DNA from: Nitrospira sp.
Lineage (GTDB): Bacteria; Nitrospirota; Nitrospiria; Nitrospirales; Nitrospiraceae
NCBI GenBank assembly: GCA_018242685.1
Contig: JAFEBM010000007.1
Location: forward strand, 1 to 64,000
Length of the DNA stretch: 64,000 bases
Reading direction: 5' to 3'
Positions 25,441 to 34,500 of this stretch are shown in pieces. Numbering within the stretch: position 1 is the stretch's first letter; the number at the start of each line of letters is the position of its first letter. Both the position numbers and the translations under genes were made by a program. The notes beneath the pieces are model-generated. The model saw only the letters and a program-made list of their open reading frames with translations, searched no databases and had not been told where the DNA came from.

Positions 25441-27702
25441 ATGGCTTCCGATGAGACTTCCACCTTTCCTCGTCGAATGGAGGCACTCTATGCAGACGTT
25501 ATCGTACCCCGCCACATCTCGAAGGCCTTCACCTATCTCGTCCCTCTCACCTTAGCTCAGACCATTGTAATTGGGTGTCGCGTCCTTGTCCCGTTTGGGC
25601 GTACGGTGGTGGAAGGGCTCGTCATTTCACTGAATGATCACCTTGAGACCGAAATAAAGTCTGCATCCATTAGAGAGATCCACTCTCTAGATCACGACGG
25701 GCAAGCTTCTGCACTCCCTCCCACGCTGTTCGAACTGTCTCGCAAGATCGCAGAATACTACGTTGCACCATGGGGCCAGTGTCTTCGGCTCATATTGCCG
25801 GCTACCCGAAAAACCTCCCACGCGCGATACGTGGCCACTGCGCAGGGTCGCGCGGCCTTAGAAGCTGGACTTTGTCCAGATAATCTGAAGCCGATTCTAG
25901 ACCGAATTGCCCGACGAACTGCAGGAATCCTGTCCTCAACACTTCAACCGACTCAACAGGGAAGCGCGGTGCAGATCGATGCCCTTATCAACAAGTCGTG
26001 GATAGCACTCATATCTTCGAACAACACCACCGTCGAGTTCAACAATCCGCGTAAAAAGCTCACCCTGGACGAGCATGATCACCGCACTTCAGTGGACGGC
26101 ATTTTGTCCACTGAAACACTCCCGGAGGTGAACTCCTCTTGGAAAACGCGCGTTGCACACTGCCTTCACAGCAATCACATAAACAAACTCGTCCTTCATG
26201 CCCCGTGGGAACACCGACTAAGCCGGCTTGAGGACGCCATTCAGCAAGCGCACTCAATGAAGAGATCCACCATAGTTCTCACCGGTGAAATTGCGAGAGC
26301 ATCGTGGTTGAAACAAGTGCTCTCAAGTCTCACGGGCTTCCAGATTATCCTCGCACGCCCACCTTCAGAGTCGGGTCAATGGCAACCGAGTCAGGGACAG
26401 ATCCCCTCGGTAGTCGTAGGAACCCGTTCATCCATATTTTCGCCTCTTAAATCGATCGGGCTGATCTGGGTGGAAGGAGAAGAGGATCCTGCCCTGAAAG
26501 AACCTCAGGAGCCCCGCTATCATGCCAGAGAGGTCGCCACTTTGAGAGCTGAGAGCGAACGGGCGCTCGTTGTACTGGCCTCGGCTCACCCATCTCTTGA
26601 ATCGAGGTTCGATCCCGAGGCTGAGATCCACTATGTCCCACGAGAAATTGCCCTTCAACCGACGATTGAACTCGTTGACCTTCGCAACGAGCCAGCGGGA
26701 ACCCTGTTCAGCCACAAACTCATCCGAGCGATGCACGAAGCCCTACAGAACCATGCCAAAATCTTGCTCTTCCTCAATAGGAAAGGTTATGCCAGGACCT
26801 TGGTTTGTCGAGACTGTGGCTGGGTTCCTCAGTGCAATTCCTGTAGCGTGCCGCTTACCTATTATCGTGAAGCCGGCAGGATGATTTGTCGTTACTGTGG
26901 TAAGGCAGATCGATTGCCGGATCTCTGCCCTTTGTGCAGTACTCCTCGTATGAGTCCTGTTGGTGATGGCACCGAGCGTGTTGAAGCCGAAGTTCGTCGC
27001 TTGTTCCGACAGGCCAAAATCGCCCGGCTCGATGGCGACACACTTCGGCATTCGGCGTCGGCTCAGGCTCTGTGGGAAGGTGCCAGGTCTGGCGCGTGGG
27101 ATGTTCTCATTGGCACCCAAGCGCTCTTCCGTCGGGAATCACTGCCTCGCTACGGCCTGGTGGGGGTCCTTCAAGCAGATTCCGGGCTGCACGTCTCGGA
27201 CTTTCGCGCAGCGGAGCACACCTATCACCTACTGGTTGATGCTGCCAATCTGGCATGCCCTGCGTCTACCGGAGGTCGAGTCATCATACAGACGCGCCTT
27301 CCAACACATCATACTGTACAGGCCTTGATCTCAGGAAATCCCGATCAATTCTACAATGAAGAATTCGCCGCACGTCGACTCCTTCATTATCCGCCGGTCT
27401 GCCACTTGGCTGATCTCTCGGTAACCGGGACTGACCTGAGAATGGTCGAAGAGGCGGCCAAACGATGGGGTGCCGAGCTTGAACGGAACGCCCATGATCA
27501 GGAGCCTCTGATTGTTTTAGGACCAGTGCCGGCAATACGCGGGCGTCCAAACGGTCATCAGCGGTATCGCATCTTGGTAAAAGGAACTGTTCCCGCCTCC
27601 CTCAGCCGACGGATCCATGCTTCCGTCCAGAAAATGGAGCGAGAATACCGCAAGGGGCGTATCAAATTCGTCATCGACATCGACCCCATCGAGAATGGAT
27701 GA
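25441..27702 (+). CDS. priA: PriA-like primosomal protein N' with degenerate helicase motifs
   Basis: 753 residues if it starts at ATG 25441; ATG 25477 is also possible and no start has a strong ribosome site. The N-terminal 3'-DNA-binding domain (ADVIVPRHISKAFTYLVP), the zinc-binding cysteines in four CxxC pairs (CRDCGWVPQCNSC, CRYCG, CPLC; about residues 455-505) and the C-terminal PriA domain are kept. The ATPase motifs are not. Where GVTGSGKTEVY is expected the protein has LHAPWEHRLSRL (about residue 251). DEEH is replaced by EGEE (about 345), and the motif VI QVAGRAGR by DAANLACPASTGGR (about 600). It is probably a helicase-dead scaffold for replication restart, as known for actinobacterial PriA. 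Confidence 0.85.
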   Translation: MASDETSTFPRRMEALYADVIVPRHISKAFTYLVPLTLAQTIVIGCRVLVPFGRTVVEGLVISLNDHLETEIKSASIREIHSLDHDGQASALPPTLFELSRKIAEYYVAPWGQCLRLILPATRKTSHARYVATAQGRAALEAGLCPDNLKPILDRIARRTAGILSSTLQPTQQGSAVQIDALINKSWIALISSNNTTVEFNNPRKKLTLDEHDHRTSVDGILSTETLPEVNSSWKTRVAHCLHSNHINKLVLHAPWEHRLSRLEDAIQQAHSMKRSTIVLTGEIARASWLKQVLSSLTGFQIILARPPSESGQWQPSQGQIPSVVVGTRSSIFSPLKSIGLIWVEGEEDPALKEPQEPRYHAREVATLRAESERALVVLASAHPSLESRFDPEAEIHYVPREIALQPTIELVDLRNEPAGTLFSHKLIRAMHEALQNHAKILLFLNRKGYARTLVCRDCGWVPQCNSCSVPLTYYREAGRMICRYCGKADRLPDLCPLCSTPRMSPVGDGTERVEAEVRRLFRQAKIARLDGDTLRHSASAQALWEGARSGAWDVLIGTQALFRRESLPRYGLVGVLQADSGLHVSDFRAAEHTYHLLVDAANLACPASTGGRVIIQTRLPTHHTVQALISGNPDQFYNEEFAARRLLHYPPVCHLADLSVTGTDLRMVEEAAKRWGAELERNAHDQEPLIVLGPVPAIRGRPNGHQRYRILVKGTVPASLSRRIHASVQKMEREYRKGRIKFVIDIDPIENG

Positions 27703-27704
27703 GG

Positions 27705-28139
27705 CTACATGCTTTTTTTCTTTTTGTGCGCCCGGGAAATCGGCACCCTCGCAACCTGCTCCGTGGATTGCGCCTCATCCAGCTTACGCGCTCGTTTGAA
27801 CAGGCCGTAGGAAAACGAAATCCAAAATACCGCCGAGAAGAGACCTAGCACGACGGCTGACAGGATCGTTCCCATCTCAGATTCGGGAAGTGATTCTTCC
27901 TGGCTCCTGAGTTGAATCATCAACACCAATGGCCAGCCAAAGCTTTCCAGACCGAGCAGCAGGGTAGACCATGCCCATAGTTCCGTAATGGACTCCGTCA
28001 TGAACCATAAGAACAGCCCCACGATCAGAGCCCATCCGGCTACGAGGATAGGAGAAACAGTTCCTCCCCATATGAGCCAGAACCCGACTACGGCAACAAG
28101 GGTCCCCAAAGTCAGGTTGAGAAATCTCATAATGGGCAT
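27705..28139 (-). CDS. Small integral membrane protein of unknown function
   Basis: About 144 residues from ATG 28139 (ATG 28130 and 28187 also possible; none has a clear ribosome site). There are four predicted membrane helices: LTLGTLVAVVGFWLIWGG, ILVAGWALIVGLFLWF, STLLLGLESFGWPLVLM and ILSAVVLGLFSAVFWISF. The tail is strongly basic (RAHKKKKSM). I recognise no family. It converges on priA with only 2 nt between stop codons, so there is no room for a terminator between them. Confidence 0.65.
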   Translation of the reverse strand: MPIMRFLNLTLGTLVAVVGFWLIWGGTVSPILVAGWALIVGLFLWFMTESITELWAWSTLLLGLESFGWPLVLMIQLRSQEESLPESEMGTILSAVVLGLFSAVFWISFSYGLFKRARKLDEAQSTEQVARVPISRAHKKKKSM

Positions 28140-28220
28140 GATCCAGGCATGAAATGTGAGTTTGACGAGACTGTGTCGTGATGTCAACGCGAAGAACGTG
28201 GAGTGCGAGCGGCGAGTTGT

Positions 28221-28592
28221 CTAGGCGATCAGCTCGGCAGCAACCATATCGAGCAGGACTTTCAGTTCAAATGGCTTTTGAAGCGTCCGCCTGGCGCCGA
28301 GCATCTTTGCGACGCCCAGGAAGTTGAGAACACCGATCGCATCGCTTCCCCCGGTCATCGCAATGATACGAGCCTCGGGGAACTCCCGGTGGAGCGTCAT
28401 GATGGCCTCTAATCCGTCTTGATCCGGCATGAGAATATCCATGATGACAAGATCTGGCGATCGAGTCCGATACAGGTCAAGTCCCTCTTTCCCGTCACGG
28501 GCTTCTTCGACGTCATAACCAGCCTGCTCCAACGTTTCCCGAATGAGCTGACGAACTTGGTCCTGATCATCAACCACGAGGACCGACGGCAT
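28221..28592 (-). CDS. Stand-alone response regulator receiver
   Basis: 123 residues from ATG 28592, chosen because the receiver fold begins immediately (MPSVLVVDDQDQVRQLI); a longer frame from 28781 would overlap the upstream kinase by 200 nt. The acceptor Asp is in DLVIMDILMPDQDGLEAI, the switch Thr in IIAMTGGSD, and the Lys in TLQKPFELK. No output domain. It overlaps the end of the hybrid kinase by 23 nt, so it is likely that kinase's phosphorelay partner. Confidence 0.9.
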   Translation of the reverse strand: MPSVLVVDDQDQVRQLIRETLEQAGYDVEEARDGKEGLDLYRTRSPDLVIMDILMPDQDGLEAIMTLHREFPEARIIAMTGGSDAIGVLNFLGVAKMLGARRTLQKPFELKVLLDMVAAELIA

Positions 28593-30714
28593 CCGACACC
28601 TCAATCGATATTCTTGATGGCTCTCGGCCGGAGTTGGCCGCCACACCTCTAGATTCCAGATAGGCAGATGACTGGCCCAATGCCCGGCGAATGGCATACG
28701 CCAGCTCATGCAATGTAAACGGTTTGGGGAGGCATTCCGTAACACCCTGCGAACAGGTGTCGTCCAGATGATGTACACCATTTGATCCGCTGCAGAAGAT
28801 GACCGGGAGATCTGGTCGAAGGCGCCGACATTCTCGAGCTAGACAATTCCCACTCATTTCGGGCATCGTCCGATCAGTGATGAGTAAGTCGAACCGTTTG
28901 GGCTCGACTTGAAAGACTTCCAATGCTTCGGCAGCCGTCCTACAGACCACCGAATAGTAGCCGAGGGACTCCAACACTTCTCTTCCTAACCGAACAACAG
29001 AGTGTTCGTCATCGACGAATAAGATACACTCGTGTCCATGGGGAAGCGGATCGCTCACCTGAGTCACTGATGGAGCACAACCCGGGAGAGCGGGGAGATA
29101 GACCGATACCGTCGTACCGGCGCCAATTTGGCTCTCAACCGCCAGGGCACCACCATGCGCCGTGACGATGCCGTGGACGACCGTTAGTCCCGTACCCTGA
29201 CTCCCGCTGACATCCTGGGACATCAAAGACGAGGTGAACAATCGACTGACTCTGTCCGGATCCATGCCCTCGCCCGTATCCTGAACGCTCAGGCAGACGT
29301 ACCATCCAGCGAGGAGTCGACCGGAAGGCATGATCTGATCCGTGACAAACTGCCGATTTTGAAGCTGAACGTCGAGGATTCCTCCTGTTTTCTGCATCGC
29401 ACGAAGGGCGTTATGGACCAGGTTGAAAATCATCTCATGCATCTGCACGGCATTCGCCGAAATGGGGTTAGTCGCCTGTGCAATCTGCGCTCTGAATTCG
29501 ACCCACAAGGGGATCGTCGGACGAAGGAATTTGAGGGATTCTTTCGCCAACGAATGGAGCAATAGTGGGCAACGACCGTGATCGTTCTGCCCACCGAAGG
29601 CCAGCAACTGCTGGATCAGTTCCCTGGATTTTTTCGTCGCCGCTATGACTTGTCTGATATGGCGATGTGCCTTGCTCTCAGTCGGAATCAACGGAAGTGC
29701 CAACTCGCTGAAGCCGAGTATAGCCGTAAGACTGTTATTCAGTTCGTGGGCGATGCCTCCGGCAAAGGTGCTGATCGCTTCCATGCTCGCTGACTCCCGC
29801 CGCCGGACCTCGACGTTCTTCCGATCAGTCACATCGACAACCGTCCCGAGCGTACGGATCGGTTGCCTCGAGGAACCATCGCCATCGAACGAAGTCAGAG
29901 AACGAAGACTGATGTGCCGCATGGGGCCGTCTGGTCTGACAAGACGGTACTCGACCTCATATTGACCATTGCCTGTGGCAGCACAGGCTCGTTGAACCAT
30001 AGAAATGACCCGATTCCGATCATCAGGATGAACGAGTTCGAGGTAGCGTTGCCATGAAGCCGGCTCATCGGTACCAACACCGCAGATGTCTCGTAGGATC
30101 GGGGAACAAGAAAGAGAATCAGTCCGGTGGTCGAATTCAAAGAATCCGACCTGTCCTATCTGTACGGCAAGATCAAGTCGCATCTCGCTATCCCGGAGCG
30201 CCTGTTCGGCTTGTCCACGAGCGATGATGTCTTCGTCCTGGATCCTATCAGGCGCTTTGATGACCGCCTCAGGTTGTGTCACTTCGCTCATAGCCCAAAC
30301 CATGGACGTCACTCGACCCAGGCGGTCTTTCACCGGTGACAGCGATACGTCATTCCAAAATGAGGTACTGTTCTTGCGGTAATGACACAACCGCACACGA
30401 CAGGCCCATCCACCTTGGAGGGCCATCGCAAGTTTTTCCATGGAGGTCCGATCTGTATCCGGGCCGATCAAGATCGACGTCCTTTGACCGATCACCTCCT
30501 GCTCGGCATAGCCGGTCAACAACAGGAAGGCCGGATTGACATAGACGATGGGATGATGAGATGACGTAGCATCCGTCACGAGTACGCTGCAATTAGTCGC
30601 TGCGATGACGGTTGAATTCAGGACGTTCTCTTGGCGCTGTCGAATCACCATCCACAGAAAGAAGCTGAGGAACAGGAGCAACCCTAGGAAGAGACCGGCA
30701 GTCATGCGGGACAA
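28570..30714 (-). CDS. Membrane-bound hybrid histidine kinase with PAS domains
   Basis: 714 residues. One N-terminal membrane helix (about 5-24) is followed by a PAS domain (about 38-150, with VYVNPAFLLLTGYAEQEVIG) and a second PAS/PAC module (LAVQIGQVGFFEFDHRTDSL to GTVVDVTDRKN). HisKA has the H-box FAGGIAHELNNSLTAILGFS. HATPase_c has DTGEGMDPDRV and GTGLTVVHGIV. The C-terminal REC has LFVDDEHSVVRL and acceptor Asp in LLITDRTMPEMSGN. The start is preceded by GGGAGG. The palindrome GTGTGCACAC lies 10 nt upstream of the ATG. Its last 23 nt overlap the receiver gene. Confidence 0.92.
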   Translation of the reverse strand: MSRMTAGLFLGLLLFLSFFLWMVIRQRQENVLNSTVIAATNCSVLVTDATSSHHPIVYVNPAFLLLTGYAEQEVIGQRTSILIGPDTDRTSMEKLAMALQGGWACRVRLCHYRKNSTSFWNDVSLSPVKDRLGRVTSMVWAMSEVTQPEAVIKAPDRIQDEDIIARGQAEQALRDSEMRLDLAVQIGQVGFFEFDHRTDSLSCSPILRDICGVGTDEPASWQRYLELVHPDDRNRVISMVQRACAATGNGQYEVEYRLVRPDGPMRHISLRSLTSFDGDGSSRQPIRTLGTVVDVTDRKNVEVRRRESASMEAISTFAGGIAHELNNSLTAILGFSELALPLIPTESKAHRHIRQVIAATKKSRELIQQLLAFGGQNDHGRCPLLLHSLAKESLKFLRPTIPLWVEFRAQIAQATNPISANAVQMHEMIFNLVHNALRAMQKTGGILDVQLQNRQFVTDQIMPSGRLLAGWYVCLSVQDTGEGMDPDRVSRLFTSSLMSQDVSGSQGTGLTVVHGIVTAHGGALAVESQIGAGTTVSVYLPALPGCAPSVTQVSDPLPHGHECILFVDDEHSVVRLGREVLESLGYYSVVCRTAAEALEVFQVEPKRFDLLITDRTMPEMSGNCLARECRRLRPDLPVIFCSGSNGVHHLDDTCSQGVTECLPKPFTLHELAYAIRRALGQSSAYLESRGVAANSGREPSRISIEVSDAVGPRG

Positions 30715-30874
30715 CCTCCCGATGTGTGCACACGGAGTAGTTAAGAATACGAATCAGTTGATGTGAACGTACATGAAATGCAAGGGGAAGGCTCAGGTAT
30801 GAAGGATAGCCGCAAAGTTAAATTTTTGCACCTAAAAGTAGTAGAGCCGAATGTTGTCGCTCATCCTTACCGTG

Positions 30875-31531
30875 TCACACTTGCCGTTTCACAAAAAAGG
30901 CGGCCGCCTGCGCGCGCCGCGTGATGCGAAGTTTTTGGAATACGTTTGCCAAATAGTTCTTGACGGTCTTATCGCTGAGCCCGAGTGCAACGGCGATTTC
31001 CTTGTTGGTCTTTCCCTCGGCAACCAGTGCGACGACTCGTTCCTCCTGAGAGGACAATTGATCCGTACCAGGGGTCGCCGGCAGATCATGAAGCCCTCTC
31101 AACCACCGTAGAGCCCGCTCGGTGACACTGGAGTCCAAAATGGACTGGCCGCCGGCAACCGATCGGATGGCTTCCAGTAATGCGGGTGAATCGATTTCTT
31201 TGAGGACATAGCCATGGGCGCCGGCGAGCACCGCGGCGAGAACGGAGTCGTCGTCGGCGTAGGACGTCAGGAAAATGACGCGCGTCCCCGGAAGCACGGC
31301 GAGAATCTCCCGACAGGCATCGACACCGGACCCATCCGGTAGTCTAACATCCATCAAGATCACGTCAGGCTTCACCCTCTGCGTTTGTTGGATGGCATCC
31401 GCCATGGTACCCGCTTCTCCTACAACGGTGACGCCTTGGGCTTGCCCGAGCACTGTCCGCAACCCCACCCGAATGACCTCATGATCGTCGACGAGCAGTA
31501 CTCGAATGGCTTGAGGTTTAGTTGTGAGCAT
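30875..31531 (-). CDS. NarL/FixJ-type response regulator (LuxR HTH output)
   Basis: 218 residues. N-terminal receiver: VLLVDDHEVIRVGLRTVL, acceptor Asp in VILMDVRLPDGSGVDAC, switch Thr in VIFLTSYAD, Lys in GYVLKEID. C-terminal LuxR-type helix-turn-helix: QLSSQEERVVALVAEGKTNK and LGLSDKTVKNYLANVFQKL. It is a transcription factor. Its start overlaps the end of the giant PAS kinase by 14 nt. That kinase has the NarX-type HisKA_3 domain that goes with this regulator family, so they should be a cognate pair. Confidence 0.95.
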   Translation of the reverse strand: MLTTKPQAIRVLLVDDHEVIRVGLRTVLGQAQGVTVVGEAGTMADAIQQTQRVKPDVILMDVRLPDGSGVDACREILAVLPGTRVIFLTSYADDDSVLAAVLAGAHGYVLKEIDSPALLEAIRSVAGGQSILDSSVTERALRWLRGLHDLPATPGTDQLSSQEERVVALVAEGKTNKEIAVALGLSDKTVKNYLANVFQKLRITRRAQAAAFFVKRQV

Positions 31532-34500
31532 AGTGGGTATCCTTTGGAAGATCGAGTGAGATCCTCGTTCCCTTGTCCGGTTTCGACTGGATGGCGAACA
31601 ACCCGCGGACCTTTTGAGCCCGTGCCGCCATATTGACTAATCCATGACCGACCCCCTGAACAGAACGTGTATCAAACCCAATGCCGTCATCCGTCACGGC
31701 GAGACGATCTGAACGGATGAGATCTCGGAGCGATACCGTGATCTGTTTGGCGCGACTGTGCCGCAGGGCATTACTCACCCCTTCCCGTACGATGTTGATA
31801 ATATGGAGCGCCTGTTCGGTGGACAGTCGCCGTGCTGACGCGTCATCGATCTTGACCCGACATCTGGCGGAAGAGGAGATGGACATCGTTTCGACCATGG
31901 TCCGCAGGGCGGTCGAGAAGTCTCCACCCTGCATCACTTGGGATTCGAGTCCGGCAATAAAATTCCGGATCTCCGTCATGACTTGGTTCAGCTGCCCAAT
32001 GGCTTGATCCAGTGTCGTCCTGAATTTCTTCGCAGCATGATCTTGTTGTTTCTTGATCAGCGGTTTACACGCTTCTAACCCGAGCCCGACGCCGTACAAG
32101 GATTGGAGAATGCCGTCGTGGAGGTCTTGACTGATCCGTTCCCGTTCTTGAAGCGCGGCGCTCAAGTCTCGCTCGCGTTGCAGGAGTATCTCTTCCATTC
32201 GTTTACGCTCGGTGATATCGGTCGCGGCGCCGAGCACCATATGGACCCGCCCCTCGTCATCGCAAATCGGCCTCTTGACCGTCTGTACCCAGCGCGTCTT
32301 TCCTCCGGCGTCGGTGATCCTCTCCTCCGGGATGAACTGATCCCTCCCGGAATGAATCACCTCAAGATTGCTCTGCCGAAAGAACGCCACCTCTTCCGCG
32401 ATATCAGTGAAATCGGCATCCGATTTCCCGATCAAGTTTTCCACCGTCGTGCCATACCAATCGGCCACAGCTTTGTTGGCCATGGTAAACCGTCCTTCAC
32501 GGTCCTTGGCAAAAATGAAGTCGGGGTCTGTGTCGATGACCTGTCGCAAGAACGTATGGGAGCGGCGACGTTCGGCTTCCGCCCGTTTGCGTTCTCCAAT
32601 ATCCCGTAAGATCATACAGCCGTACTCTTTCCCCTCATACTGCAGATAATTGACGGTCACATCCGTTTCCAAGATGCATCCGGTTCGTGACCAAAACTTC
32701 GCTTCGAACGCCAGCGCTCCCTGCTCCTTTACGTGACTCCAGTGCTTCGGCCATCGTTCCACAGGGAAATTAGGATCGATGTCATGCACGGTCATGGTCA
32801 TCAGGTCCTGGCGCGTATACCCCAACATCCGGCATGCGGTTTCATTGACATTGAATATTCGACCGGTCTGGTCGACCCATAAAATTGCCTCCACTGCATG
32901 ATCCACCGAGAACTGAGTCCGCCGTAGCGCTCGTTCCATGCGTTTGCGCTCCGTGACATCGTCTCCGACCGTCACAGAGCATGGCTTGCCATTCAACTCA
33001 ATGAGCTCCGACGACAACAGGCATTGACGGACGTCGCCATCCTTCCTCTGGAGCGTCACCTCCATGTTGCGGACTGACCCGAAACTTTTCAGCTGTTCGA
33101 GGAAACAGTCCCGTTCCTGCACCGAAGGCCAGAGCCCAATCTGTAACGTCGTGCGTCCCACCACTTCTTCCTTGTGATACCCGAACAGCTGACAAGCGGC
33201 ATCATTGGTGTCCAACACTCGACCCGAGTCCACCTCACTAATGACCACCGGATGGGGGCTAGCCTGAAACGCCTTGGCAAAACGCTCCTCACTGGCACGC
33301 AGGGCTTCCTCCGCCTGTTTTCTCTCAGTGATGTCACTAGGAACAGTAATCAGACATGATGTGCCGTTGAGTTCCACAAGATCACACGACGTCAGAAAGT
33401 AACGCAGCGAGCCGGACTTGGTCCTTAACGCAAACTCCATATTGCGCACCGGTTCTCCGGCTTTCAGCCGTTCGACGACCCGCGCTCGATCTTCGGGATT
33501 CGGCCAGATACCCAGCATCAATGTGGTGTTCCCGATCACTTCCTCTCGCCGAAAACCGAACACCTCCAGACAAGCATCATTCACTTCGATGCAACGGCCC
33601 GTGGCCATCTCCGTGATCCCGATTGGATGCGGGCTCGTGCGGAAGGCTTTGGCAAATCGCTCTTCACTATCTCTCAACGCGTCTTCTATCCGCTTACGTT
33701 CGGTGATATCGACCGTGGCGCCGATCAAATGGGTCAATTGTCCGTTTTGATCTCGGACAGTCCGGGCTCGCACATCACCCCAAACAACCGAGCCGTCTTT
33801 CTTTATATGACGTAGCTCGTAGTGACATCCATCGGCTGCTCCACATTGCACGAGTTCCCAATTCTTCATCGCGATCGGCTGATCATTGGGGTGGACCAGA
33901 TTCAGCCAAGCATAGGGATCGGTAGAGAGTTCTTCCGGCGCATAGCCAAAGAGGGCTTTTAGATTCGCATCCCCGCGGTATTGACCTGCGAGGACGTCCA
34001 GTTCCCAGACTCCGACCTTACCGATAGCTGTGGCACGCGTATAACGCTCCTCGCTGGCCTGCAACTCAGCGGTGCGTTCAACGACTTTGTGCTCCAATTC
34101 AACATGGGCTGTTCGAAGAGCCTCTTCGGCCCGTTTGCGCTCGGTAATGTCTTGGAACGTGCCGTACGCCCGTACCGTCCGTCCGTTCACCACATCGACC
34201 TTCCCAACGATTCGTACGGCAATCCGATGCCCCTTTGCCGTGGTCAGTTCCAACTCGAGATCCCACGCTTCTCCCTTCTCCACCCCTTTCTGAAGTGCAT
34301 CGGCAATAACGGGTCGACTCTCCGGTGTATAGAAGTTCATCGCCGTATCCACCGTCGGGCTGTATAGCTCCGGTGTCGTATCGTGCAATCGATATGTTTC
34401 ATCACTCCACCAGAGGTGGTTGGTCAGAAAATCGATTTCCCATCCTCCGATTTTTCCAATCACTTCCGTTTGGGCCAGCAGGGCAAGCTGTCGTCGATGG

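Noticed and set aside
27700..27735. Terminator between priA and the converging membrane-protein gene
   Set aside because: A T-run follows the stop codons, but there is no GC-rich stem before it.
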